Virus record (IMG/VR): IMGVR_UViG_3300042908_001243
Span: 1 to 33,548 of that record
From: a virus
DNA: 33,548 nucleotides
Strand: one strand, 5' to 3'
Shown: positions 20,400-27,277 of the stretch, in pieces
Numbering within the stretch: the stretch's first letter is position 1
How the letters are laid out: every line of letters starts with the position of its first letter
Translations under genes and position numbers: made by a program
Notes under the pieces: generated by a model
Told to the model about the DNA's origin: nothing
Seen by the model: only the letters and a program-made list of their open reading frames with translations
Database searches by the model: none

Positions 20400-22073
20400 A
20401 TGTCTAATTTTAGCGAAAATGTGCGAACAAAGGAGTTTAAACTCATTCTATCTTCAGAACAAGAGCGAACCCTAGAAGATTGGATGCTAGTTTGTAAGTG
20501 GGTTTGGAATCGCTCATTAGGACTGATAGAGGAATTTAACGAGTGGAACCCTTACGATAAACTGTCAAAGTCTAACGTCCCTGCAACTCCCTTGCAACGA
20601 TACGACCGCAAGCTCAAGCAATGGGTACGAATTGAGATCCCAGATTGGAAGATGGGGATTGAGCGAGTCGAGAAGAAAAGGGGGTTAATCCATCCTGTCG
20701 CCATTGATGAAAATAGTCCTATTATTGACTCACTGGATTCTAAAAAGTCGGTACTATACGGGTTTCTAAAGGTATTTGGACATCAGCACCACAAGGATCG
20801 GATTGTGACTTATTTAGTTAGAGGTGAGGAGCGAAAAGTTAATTTCACCGATTGCCCGGCAAAATTTATTCAAGGTGTAGCGCATGAACTATCAAAGGCT
20901 TGGGAGGGATTTTTAGCGGGTCGCCACAGTCGTCCACGTTTCAAAACAGCTAAAGATAAGGTAATGACTTTAATCCATTACAACGCTAAGGATCTAGGCG
21001 TTAAGGACAGTAAGATCAATATTCCAAAATTGGGTTATATCGAGGTAATTGGATTTGATAAACGGTGGTATGGTTGCGATTTTAACCCGATGAAAATTTG
21101 CAAAAAAGCGTCGGGGTGGTATATACAATTAACTGCGTCCGTCCCTGTCAAACAAGCCAAGAAGACAGGGTTATGTTGTGGAATTGACCCCGGACATCAG
21201 TTTGTTATGGCATTGGATAATGGTCATACTATTGAGGCTGCACAACCTTTAAAGCGATCGCTAAAACGTCTAAGGAAAATGCAGCAACAATTATCTCGCA
21301 AGTATCGAATGAACGAGGGGAAAACTAAGAATTGGGAGAAACTCAATAATAAAATTGCTAAACTTCATGAGAAAATCGCCCGTCACCGCCGATCATTCAA
21401 TCACTGGCATTCTACCAATTTAATCAATTGGTTTGACGTGATTTTTGTTGAGGATTACAAACCCGCCAACGTCTACCGAAAAGCTAAAGCCAAGGCAAAA
21501 TTAGACACAGAAGGAAATCCAGTGGTTGCCGAAAATGGTACAGTTATCTACGATAAAAATAGTCAAAAACGCAAACGAGGAAGTAACAGAACAGGGAGTG
21601 ATGTAGCTATTGGTCAAGCTATTGATTTATTAGAAACCAAAGCAAAGGAACACGGAAAATTAGTGATTCGGGTTGATAATTGGGGAACTACTTTATGTTG
21701 TGCGAAGTGTGGACATCAAGAGAAGAAAAAGCTATCTCAACGCACTCACAAATGCTCTAATTGTGGTTATACCGTTGCTCGTGATGTCAACTCAGGACAG
21801 AACATTAAGTTAAAAGGTTTAGCTCAAATGGCAATCAATCAAGGTGTGGAATTGTCCGATAATTTCTGGTATAAATTCCTGATTAATAAAAATTCGGCAA
21901 CCCCTAGCTGTTCTAAAAAGGCAACCAAGAAAAAAACCAAAAAGTCAGACACCATAACGATTCCAGATGATTTGTTTAAAAACGGGGTTCACGATTTTTT
22001 AGTTGCCGAAACCGCCAAAACTCATGCTATAATAAATCGAATGAGCTTAGGTGATTTCGATAGAAACGCCTGA
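20400..22073 (+). CDS. Compact TnpB-like Cas12 (type V-U-like) CRISPR effector
   Basis: 557 residues. The N-terminus (EFKLILSSEQERTLEDWMLVCKWVWNRSLGL, residues 12-42) is the TnpB/Cas12 wedge start. RuvC-I is CGIDPGHQFVMALDNG with Asp263, RuvC-II is VIFVEDYKPANV with Glu351, RuvC-III is RDVNSGQNI with Asp462, and a zinc ribbon has Cys434, Cys437, Cys452 and Cys455. The triad is complete, so it should cut DNA, unlike Cas12k. Two parts are unusual: a Lys-rich insert at 358-396 and a Lys-rich tail of about 90 residues after RuvC-III. It lies 19 bp before a same-strand CRISPR array with no adaptation genes. It is larger than IS605 TnpB (about 400 aa), and no transposon ends or TnpA are present, so a CRISPR effector is preferred over a transposon nuclease. 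Subtype not assigned. Confidence 0.85.
   Translation: MSNFSENVRTKEFKLILSSEQERTLEDWMLVCKWVWNRSLGLIEEFNEWNPYDKLSKSNVPATPLQRYDRKLKQWVRIEIPDWKMGIERVEKKRGLIHPVAIDENSPIIDSLDSKKSVLYGFLKVFGHQHHKDRIVTYLVRGEERKVNFTDCPAKFIQGVAHELSKAWEGFLAGRHSRPRFKTAKDKVMTLIHYNAKDLGVKDSKINIPKLGYIEVIGFDKRWYGCDFNPMKICKKASGWYIQLTASVPVKQAKKTGLCCGIDPGHQFVMALDNGHTIEAAQPLKRSLKRLRKMQQQLSRKYRMNEGKTKNWEKLNNKIAKLHEKIARHRRSFNHWHSTNLINWFDVIFVEDYKPANVYRKAKAKAKLDTEGNPVVAENGTVIYDKNSQKRKRGSNRTGSDVAIGQAIDLLETKAKEHGKLVIRVDNWGTTLCCAKCGHQEKKKLSQRTHKCSNCGYTVARDVNSGQNIKLKGLAQMAINQGVELSDNFWYKFLINKNSATPSCSKKATKKKTKKSDTITIPDDLFKNGVHDFLVAETAKTHAIINRMSLGDFDRNA
22025..22033 (+). promoter_or_regulatory. Extended -10 promoter for the CRISPR array inside the effector's 3' end
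   Basis: TGCTATAAT is an extended -10 element; TTGCCG about 19 bp upstream is a weak -35. The start would fall near 22040, about 55 bp before repeat 1, so the array can be transcribed apart from the effector. Confidence 0.55.
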
Positions 22074-22092
22074 AACAACTGCGGATTAAGCT

Positions 22093-22650
22093 CTCGCAAT
22101 AGACGATTGCCTATTTTATGGATTGAAACTTGGACTAGCTCTAATAGGATTGGGAATATTTACAGTCTCGCAATAGACGATTGCCTATTTTATGGATTGA
22201 AACGCAGAAAATATGGCATTGTTTCAGGACATCTCTGACCTCGCAATAGACGATTGCCTATTTTATGGATTGAAACATGCTTGATTCTCAGGTTGATTGT
22301 GAATCTATGGACACCCGCAATAGACGATTGCCTATTTTATGGATTGAAACTCAAGTCAGGGTTAACTATTCCTGAGAATAGACAAAATTGGATCCCGCAA
22401 TAGACGATTGCCTATTTTATGGATTGAAACGATTTTGATGCTAATTACCATTCCGACTTAGCAAAACCCGCAATAGACGATTGCCTATTTTATGGATTGA
22501 AACGGAAGAAATTTAATTGCTTATCCCCCCGCGCCTCTAACCCGCAATAGACGATTGCCTATTTTATGGATTGAAACACCATTGATTTAAGTCCTTTAAC
22601 TAGGGTTAGGAGACCCGCAATAGACGATTGCCTATTTTATGGATTGAAAT
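22093..22650 (+). CRISPR. CRISPR array, eight 37-nt repeats, seven spacers
   Basis: Repeats start at 22093, 22167, 22240, 22314, 22394, 22467, 22541 and 22614. The unit begins CYCGCAATAGACGATTGC and ends ATGGATTGAAAC, with GCAAT-AGACG-ATTGC as an internal 5-bp hairpin. Spacers are 37, 36, 37, 43, 36, 37 and 36 nt. The last repeat ends in AAAT instead of AAAC, which marks the trailer end, so the leader is on the effector side. The first three repeats have T at position 2 and the last five have C. No cas1 or cas2 is in the window; adaptation must come from elsewhere. I saw no spacer matching the window. Confidence 0.97.
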
Positions 22651-22708
22651 AACGATTGCATTGTTTCTTGACTAATTTGATACTAGCTGACTATATTATA
22701 ATTTGATC

Positions 22709-22771
22709 GTGGGTGAACGTCTGCTTCATGCAGTGTTGTTAAAAGATTTATTTCTTTTGACACTAGCCCAC
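22709..22771 (+). ncRNA. Candidate three-way-junction RNA downstream of the array
   Basis: GTGGG (22709-22713) pairs with CCCAC (22767-22771) and closes two inner hairpins: CTGC-TTCAT-GCAG, and GTGT with AAAAGA pairing with TCTTTT with ACAC. A promoter (TTGACT at 22668, TATATT at 22692, 18-bp spacer) would start RNA near its 5' end. No anti-repeat to the CRISPR repeat was found in it. Confidence 0.4.
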
Positions 22772-22774
22772 ACC

Positions 22775-22803
22775 TTGCTTTAAAGTGTAGATCATTATAT
22801 AAT
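22775..22803 (+). promoter_or_regulatory. Promoter for the ATPase remnant and thyX
   Basis: TTGCTT (22775-22780), 17-bp spacer, TATAAT (22798-22803). Confidence 0.65.
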
Positions 22804-22831
22804 AATAGAAATACATCAAACAACAAAAATT

Positions 22832-22936
22832 ATGATCAATTCTTTACGATTACTTAATTTTAAATGCTTTAAAGATCAAACTATTCCACTCAAATCCCTG
22901 ACACTGTTGACAGTTAATGATTATCTTATTTCTTGA
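22832..22936 (+). pseudogene. N-terminal stump of an AAA (RecF/SMC-like) ATPase
   Basis: A 34-codon frame begins MINSLRLLNFKCFKDQTIPL and runs to SLTLLT, the typical first strand-helix region of RecF/OLD/AAA_15-type ATPases, where LTLLTG would lead into the Walker A loop. Here it breaks off at VNDYLIS and a stop, exactly before the P-loop. The rest of the gene has been deleted and thyX follows at once. Intact relatives are often defence genes, so this may be a lost defence gene beside the CRISPR locus. The promoter remains and may now serve thyX. Confidence 0.65.
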
Positions 22937-22965
22937 CTGAAGATGCACAAAAGAGTAGGAGACTA

Positions 22966-23685
22966 ATGGACAAATTCAAGGTTGATGTTTTATCGAAAAC
23001 AGCTAATCCCCAGACAATAATGTATCTGGCTCTCCATCAGGATTATAGTGAGGATTATATATATGAAAGCCTTGATAAAACCCCTTCTGAAATTAAGTGT
23101 GGGGAGATAGCCGTTAAACGATTACTAGAGGGAAATAGAGGACACTTTGGAGTGTTAGAGCACTGCTACATCGTTTTTAGTGTGGGATATTTCCCCCATA
23201 GTGTGATGCAACAGGCAACCCGGCATAGAATAGCTAGTTTCGATGTTCAATCTGGGCGCTACTCAGGGCAGAGGATTGTTGATGTAATCAACTTCAAGAG
23301 AAGTTTAGAAGATGTTTTTTACCTCCGTCCGGTGGGGAATTACAGCGATCGCCAAGGCAAAAAATATTATTATTCACCTGAATTAAGAGAAATCCATTTA
23401 CAACACTGTGTAGATGCTTGTGGTTTGTATAAACAAAACATTGAGTCTGGGATGAGTGAAGAACACGCCAGGGGTTTAATCCCGTTCGATTTCAGACAGC
23501 ATTTTGTTATGTCTTGTAACCTACGTTCACTGTTACATTTTCTCGATTTAAGATTTAAAAAAGATGCCCAGTTAGAGATTCAAAAACTCTCTGAAATGAT
23601 GTGGACACATACTCAAGAATGGGTTCCCCAAATTGCGGAATGGTACGAAAAGAACCGATTAGGGAAAGCTCGGCTTGCTCCCTAA
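22966..23685 (+). CDS. thyX: Flavin-dependent thymidylate synthase ThyX
   Basis: 239 residues from the ATG 22966, five bases after AGGAG; an in-frame TTG at 22933 lies in the ATPase remnant. The ThyX signature RHR-x2-S is clear in ATRHRIASFDVQSGRYS (residues 85-100), and the FAD/dUMP residues Ser91, Ser96 and Arg98 are in place. FGVLEHCYIVFSV and FDFRQHFVMSCNLRSLLHFLDLR are the other family blocks. It makes dTMP from dUMP with methylene-tetrahydrofolate and reduced flavin. Phages carry it to raise thymidine supply during replication; tmk (26678-27277) in the same element extends the route. Confidence 0.95.
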   Translation: MDKFKVDVLSKTANPQTIMYLALHQDYSEDYIYESLDKTPSEIKCGEIAVKRLLEGNRGHFGVLEHCYIVFSVGYFPHSVMQQATRHRIASFDVQSGRYSGQRIVDVINFKRSLEDVFYLRPVGNYSDRQGKKYYYSPELREIHLQHCVDACGLYKQNIESGMSEEHARGLIPFDFRQHFVMSCNLRSLLHFLDLRFKKDAQLEIQKLSEMMWTHTQEWVPQIAEWYEKNRLGKARLAP

Positions 23686-23866
23686 TTTTGCTTTCTGGAC
23701 TAAGGAAAGCTGTATCGTCAAACTCTATTATTGATCCAATATCTTATCAATTCCGAGAGGGATAGATTTCTTGAGGATGCGATCGCCTCTATCCTCTCCC
23801 TCTCAACTTCTGAAAGCCTCACCCTGACAACGGTTGGGCGGTTAAAAAGTTTTTTTGATTTAGGGG

Positions 23867-23895
23867 TTGACATATTTTGATTTTGTAGCTACAAT
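23867..23895 (+). promoter_or_regulatory. Strong promoter for the 170-aa gene
   Basis: TTGACA (23867-23872), 17-bp spacer, TACAAT (23890-23895). The 180 bases before it hold no gene. Confidence 0.7.
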
Positions 23896-23947
23896 ATTTA
23901 GTATAGAACACAAAGCAGGGACGCCGCCGTCAAATCGGGCGTAAAAT

Positions 23948-24460
23948 ATGAAAAACTCCACAAACGCCGACCAACTTTCTAAAAGAATTTCTCAACTGAA
24001 CAGTTTAATAGTCAAATTCCCCCGCGTCCGGTCTTTAGTTCGGAAGTGGGCTTTTGAATTGACTCAACTTGAGGGGCGTTTAGAAGCCCTGAAATCGGTA
24101 GCGGTTGTGGAGTCTCCACGACAACTAACAATTTGGAACGCACCCGTTATGGAAAAAATAGAACAATTCCCTCGCCCTGACCAATCGGATTTAGATTGGC
24201 TTTTTCAAGATCCCCCATCAGGGACGGAAAAGCAACAAAGCTGGGCGGGGTCAATTCGGATTGACTTCATACAGGGAGTTGTAGAAGCTCATTGCAGTCT
24301 TAGAGGTGAAGTTGCCATGGGATGTCGGATTGACTGGCTTAAGTCCCATGAAGAAATGTCTAACTTGTTAAAAGCAGCCTCCAATGCCGATGCTAAATTC
24401 TGGATTGAAACCAGAAAAGAGGGCTATATTTTTATCTCAAATAAATTATTAAAAAGTTAA
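23948..24460 (+). CDS. Hypothetical protein, 170 aa
   Basis: Not recognised. A basic helical first third (LSKRISQLNSLIVKFPRVRSLVRKWAFELTQLEGRLEALK) that could form a coiled coil is followed by a beta-rich part (IRIDFIQGVVEAHCSLRGEVAMGCRIDWL, KFWIETRKEGYIFISN). First gene of a promoter-led plus-strand group. No catalytic motif seen. Confidence 0.6.
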   Translation: MKNSTNADQLSKRISQLNSLIVKFPRVRSLVRKWAFELTQLEGRLEALKSVAVVESPRQLTIWNAPVMEKIEQFPRPDQSDLDWLFQDPPSGTEKQQSWAGSIRIDFIQGVVEAHCSLRGEVAMGCRIDWLKSHEEMSNLLKAASNADAKFWIETRKEGYIFISNKLLKS

Positions 24461-24533
24461 TTTATGGGCTGGGCGCGATGCCTTAAATCCGCGCAAAAGT
24501 TAACGATATAAGGACAAAACAAAGGAGGATTAT

Positions 24534-24851
24534 ATGTTGCTACACGCTCGCTACTGGAAATATGACGGGGCGTCTCCCCAGATTCCCAATACATTGAAAT
24601 ACGACCCTCATGGCTTTGGTCTAAGTGTTATTCAATCCCTGGATATCCTAATAAACCAATCCCCAATCCCTCTGTACCGATTAAGCTGTGTATCTTTGGA
24701 GGGTGCGATCGCCAAACATCACAAAGGTGATTCCTTTGGGCATCAAGTCCACTGCGCGGCTACGTCTGAACAGTGGGAAGCGGCTAAGGATTATTGGGAA
24801 TCAACAATTGGGATCTCAAGTTCCCAAACTCCCAAAAGTCCTACTATATAA
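24534..24851 (+). CDS. Hypothetical protein, 105 aa
   Basis: Not recognised. GGAGGATT precedes the ATG at 24534. A mixed sequence (FGLSVIQSLDILINQSPIPLYRLSCVSLEGAIAKHHKG) with a possible small domain and Trp-rich C-terminus (WEAAKDYWEST). It ends 19 bases before the tRNA-Pro fragment, so the end of the gene may lie at a junction of the element. Confidence 0.5.
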   Translation: MLLHARYWKYDGASPQIPNTLKYDPHGFGLSVIQSLDILINQSPIPLYRLSCVSLEGAIAKHHKGDSFGHQVHCAATSEQWEAAKDYWESTIGISSSQTPKSPTI

Positions 24852-24870
24852 GGATTAAACAATACCGATA

Positions 24871-24917
24871 CTACATTGGGGTGGTAGGGGGCGCAGGTTC
24901 AAATCCTGTCGCTCCGA
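24871..24917 (+). other. 3' half of tRNA-Pro(GGG), candidate attachment site
   Basis: Anticodon arm CTACA-TTGGGGT-GGTAG with anticodon GGG (24878-24880), five-base variable loop, T arm GCAGG-TTCAAAT-CCTGT, acceptor strand CGCTCCG and discriminator A, all with correct spacing. The first 26 bases of the tRNA (CGGAGCG acceptor strand and D arm) are absent upstream. The T-arm and acceptor resemble cyanobacterial tRNA-Pro. Integrating elements often carry the 3' part of their target tRNA. Confidence 0.7.
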
Positions 24918-24924
24918 TAGAGGT

Positions 24925-24957
24925 AAAAGCCGGATTCTGTAAGGGATTCGGCTTTTT
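24925..24957 (+). terminator. Terminator after the tRNA fragment
   Basis: AAAAGCCG and CGGCTTTT arms with further partial pairing, followed by T residues. Its position is typical of a tRNA gene terminator, so it was probably captured together with the tRNA 3' half. Confidence 0.75.
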
Positions 24958-25049
24958 TAGATCCACGATCCACCGCCCGTCGTTGCCAGATTTATTTCCA
25001 GATGGTGAATAATCTGTTATAACTGGTGAATAGTTACATAGGATTTTTT

Positions 25050-25238
25050 ATGAGGCCCCACGAACATAGGCAAGAAATCAAAGCCAGACTCAAGCCAGAA
25101 GACAGGGAGAAGTTGAAAACCCTCGTCATCGGTATGGGTTATCGGTATTGGAGACGGGAATCAGCAGAACCCGCATGGACTGAATTTTTGGAGGCGATCA
25201 CAACCGGCGACATAATTCTTTACAAAAAAGTTGAGTGA
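25050..25238 (+). CDS. Hypothetical basic protein, 62 aa
   Basis: Start chosen at the ATG 25050, behind TAGGA. A charged, helical protein (HEHRQEIKARLKPEDREKLKTLVIGMG) with WRRESAEPAWTEFLEAI. It could be a small DNA-binding or antitoxin-like protein, but no family is recognised. Isolated between the tRNA fragment and a promoter. Confidence 0.5.
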   Translation: MRPHEHRQEIKARLKPEDREKLKTLVIGMGYRYWRRESAEPAWTEFLEAITTGDIILYKKVE

Positions 25239-25243
25239 GGGGG

Positions 25244-25272
25244 TTGACATTTTAAAATAACTGGGGTACAGT
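25244..25272 (+). promoter_or_regulatory. Promoter of the 25308 gene group
   Basis: TTGACA (25244-25249), 17-bp spacer starting TTTTAA and ending GGGG, TACAGT (25267-25272). Confidence 0.7.
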
Positions 25273-25307
25273 TATAAATGTAGAAGGTTGAAATCAGGGA
25301 GACACCG

Positions 25308-25679
25308 ATGACTACTCAAGCCGAACCAACCAAACTTAAATGGCACAAACCATTGCCCAAACACCCTGGTATTTGGGAAGCGCAGTATAAGAAAGCGTAT
25401 GCTGACAATAGCTATGACAACGTTACTGCCACGGTTTCGATTTTCAAAGACGACGACGGCTGGTGGTATGACTCATCAGAGGAATGGAATACCTGGGAAG
25501 TTGATCGGGTTCTAGGCTACAAAACCCTCAAGGAATGTAAGCAAAAAGCATTAGAAGCCGTTGAGATAGATATTTGGGCTTCTGAAGCTGCGGAGGCGGA
25601 AGCCGATCCGGACTACGTCCAACTTAAGAATGAAGCGATCGCCATGAAGAAGGAAGAAAGTGATAGTTGGGCGGCATAA
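25308..25679 (+). CDS. Hypothetical protein, 123 aa
   Basis: Not recognised. The N-terminal 75 residues look like a small beta domain (PGIWEAQYKKAYADNSYDNVTATVSIFKDDDGWWYDSSEEWNTWEV), the rest is an acidic helix (CKQKALEAVEIDIWASEAAEAEADPDY). Strong promoter and a GGGAGAC ribosome-binding site suggest high expression. Confidence 0.55.
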   Translation: MTTQAEPTKLKWHKPLPKHPGIWEAQYKKAYADNSYDNVTATVSIFKDDDGWWYDSSEEWNTWEVDRVLGYKTLKECKQKALEAVEIDIWASEAAEAEADPDYVQLKNEAIAMKKEESDSWAA

Positions 25680-25684
25680 AAGTT

Positions 25685-25714
25685 AACCGAGTAAGGTTAC
25701 AGCCCTACCCGGTT
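25685..25714 (+). other. Intergenic hairpin
   Basis: AACCG pairs with CGGTT and GTA with TAC around a looser core. No T-run follows, so it is more likely an mRNA processing or stability element than a terminator. Confidence 0.4.
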
Positions 25715-25748
25715 ATAGTCAATCATTTAATTCAATTAGGAGAATATC

Positions 25749-26216
25749 ATGGCAACACCTCAAGAAGTTAAACTAGCTCTTGAATTAGCACTACACCTGG
25801 CATCTGCCGTTAATATGTTTGAGCCAGAAGCTAAGGAATTATTAGAAATTACTGAGAAAATCAGACAAGCATTAAGCCCCAATCCCAAACCGGAGGATCA
25901 CCCCGTTGATGCCCTACTCAAAAAAGGAAAAGTTGAATTACCGGATGGGCGGTATAAACAGCTAATTCAAATCTATGAAGAGCTTTCTGTTCTTAAGATT
26001 AAGTTCTTAAGCGCAAAGCAAAATCCTTACATCATCTGGTTTCCCCTTGAGTGGAATGGCGACAAATCTGCCGCGCTGTATCTGTCATCTTCTGAATGGT
26101 CAGTAGCACCTATTAAATACCGAGATGATAACGACCTAACGGGCGAATGGGAAGGGTTTGATTTAACGGAGTTCATGGCTATGAACTGCCCTAAGTTTGA
26201 CCAAGACGAATATTAA
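25749..26216 (+). CDS. Hypothetical protein, 155 aa
   Basis: Not recognised. The N-terminal half is helical (VKLALELALHLASAVNMFEPEAKELLEITEKIRQAL), the C-terminal half alpha/beta with acidic patches (DNDLTGEWEGFDLTEFMAMNCPKFDQDEY). AGGAG precedes the ATG. Same direction as neighbours, probably one transcript. Confidence 0.55.
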   Translation: MATPQEVKLALELALHLASAVNMFEPEAKELLEITEKIRQALSPNPKPEDHPVDALLKKGKVELPDGRYKQLIQIYEELSVLKIKFLSAKQNPYIIWFPLEWNGDKSAALYLSSSEWSVAPIKYRDDNDLTGEWEGFDLTEFMAMNCPKFDQDEY

Positions 26217-26270
26217 ATACACGGGAGGGTAAAACCTCCCTCTAGCAAACCAAATACAGGAGGTAAAACA

Positions 26271-26477
26271 ATGGAACAACCAACTAAATTAGTAGACCGC
26301 GCAAAAAGTAAATTCCGTCGCGGGATGGGATTACATTCAGAAGGGCTTGATCGCCCAGATGAATATAGCCCAGAACAAATTGGATGGGATGCGGCAGAAG
26401 AAATTCTAATAACGAAAACCGAGTTTTTAGTAAAAGCTGTTATGGCTTTTGGAAATGACAAAGGAGCAAATCAATGA
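26271..26477 (+). CDS. Hypothetical protein, 68 aa
   Basis: Not recognised. It starts behind AGGAGG and contains basic (RAKSKFRRGMG) and acidic (DEYSPEQIGWDAAEEIL) halves. Its stop overlaps the ATG of the 52-aa gene (ATGA at 26474), so the two are coupled. Confidence 0.55.
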   Translation: MEQPTKLVDRAKSKFRRGMGLHSEGLDRPDEYSPEQIGWDAAEEILITKTEFLVKAVMAFGNDKGANQ

Positions 26478-26632
26478 TCTACAGAATCACCCGCATCAAA
26501 ACCGCAGCCAGAAAAGAAGACCGTCAAGGCTATTACCTAGAAGCCTTGAATGAATTACAAGCCTTGACAAAATTTTACAATCAGTTCCCTGAGTTTGTAG
26601 GGGAAGAATTGGAGTTAGAGGAGTGGAGTTAA
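26474..26632 (+). CDS. Hypothetical protein, 52 aa
   Basis: Begins MIYRITRIKTAARKEDRQGYY, basic and probably strand-forming, then acidic at the end (EELELEEWS). It overlaps the upstream gene by four bases and is followed by a terminator. Too short for family recognition; coupling supports it as a gene. Confidence 0.5.
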   Translation: MIYRITRIKTAARKEDRQGYYLEALNELQALTKFYNQFPEFVGEELELEEWS

Positions 26633-26647
26633 CAATAGTTTAAATAT

Positions 26648-26675
26648 AAAGCAGGGTATTTTGCAACCCTGCTTT
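26648..26675. terminator. Bidirectional terminator between the plus-strand group and tmk
   Basis: AAAGCAGGGT and ACCCTGCTTT, perfect 10-bp stem, 8-nt loop, A/T-rich flanks on both sides. It serves the 52-aa gene and the converging tmk gene. Confidence 0.9.
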
Positions 26676-26677
26676 AT

Positions 26678-27277
26678 TTATACCTTAACTAAACTCTCAA
26701 TTTCCAAGGCCTGCAACACCCGATTTACCACCTTATTGAACACCAACTCAGATGACTGATTGGAATTAATAAGGTGGTATTTGTATCTTTTGGCAATGTC
26801 CAAATATCCCCACCTCACCCTCTCCAAAAACAAGATATTTCTTTCAATTGCATCAAGGGGTCTATCTTCTAATCTTGCCACCGCCGCCCGAATTTGTAGA
26901 TCGAAAATAATCACCATATCGGGTGTTAGTCCCCCCGTAACGGCTTCATTAGCTTTGATAAGGATATTAGGGTCAATCCCGTGGCCGTAACCTTGATAGG
27001 CGAGTGTGGAGGGGGTGAAGCGATCGCATAAAACAATATCAAATTCTCCCATCTTTTCCCGAATCACATCGCAGTGCCGTCGCCGATCCTCAAGAATCAA
27101 ATCTAGCTGTTCCTGGGGACTCATGGAGACGGTTTTAATCTTATTCCTACACTCATCCCCATAAGGTTCTCTCGTACTCCACACAGCCAAGCTAGTTGTT
27201 GCTTCTAAGTATTCTTTCAATCTGGACATCTGAGTGGTTTTCCCACTGCGGTCAATGCCTTCAAATACAATTATCAT
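26678..27277 (-). CDS. tmk: Thymidylate kinase
   Basis: 199 residues. The P-loop IVFEGIDRSGKTTQ is at residues 3-16, the TREP block follows, DRF at FDIVLCDRFTPSTLAYQGYG contacts dTMP, and a LID-like region with ERLED/RPLD segments follows. It phosphorylates dTMP to dTDP, the step after ThyX. The ATG 27277 overlaps the nblA stop (ATGA); an in-frame ATG five codons upstream (27292) would overlap nblA by 19 bases. The first start is favoured by the overlap pattern of this element. Confidence 0.9.
   Translation of the reverse strand: MIIVFEGIDRSGKTTQMSRLKEYLEATTSLAVWSTREPYGDECRNKIKTVSMSPQEQLDLILEDRRRHCDVIREKMGEFDIVLCDRFTPSTLAYQGYGHGIDPNILIKANEAVTGGLTPDMVIIFDLQIRAAVARLEDRPLDAIERNILFLERVRWGYLDIAKRYKYHLINSNQSSELVFNKVVNRVLQALEIESLVKV

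Noticed and set aside
20400-22073. IS605/IS607 transposon with TnpB
   Set aside because: No TnpA or serine resolvase gene and no subterminal hairpin ends are visible; the protein is much longer than TnpB and is followed directly by a regular array.
22709-22771. tracrRNA for the Cas12-like system
   Set aside because: The hairpin RNA has no stretch complementary to the repeat longer than about five bases, so it was listed only as a structured RNA candidate.
24845-24917. Complete tRNA-Pro gene
   Set aside because: The 26 bases before the anticodon arm contain neither the CGGAGCG acceptor strand nor a D arm; only the 3' half is present.
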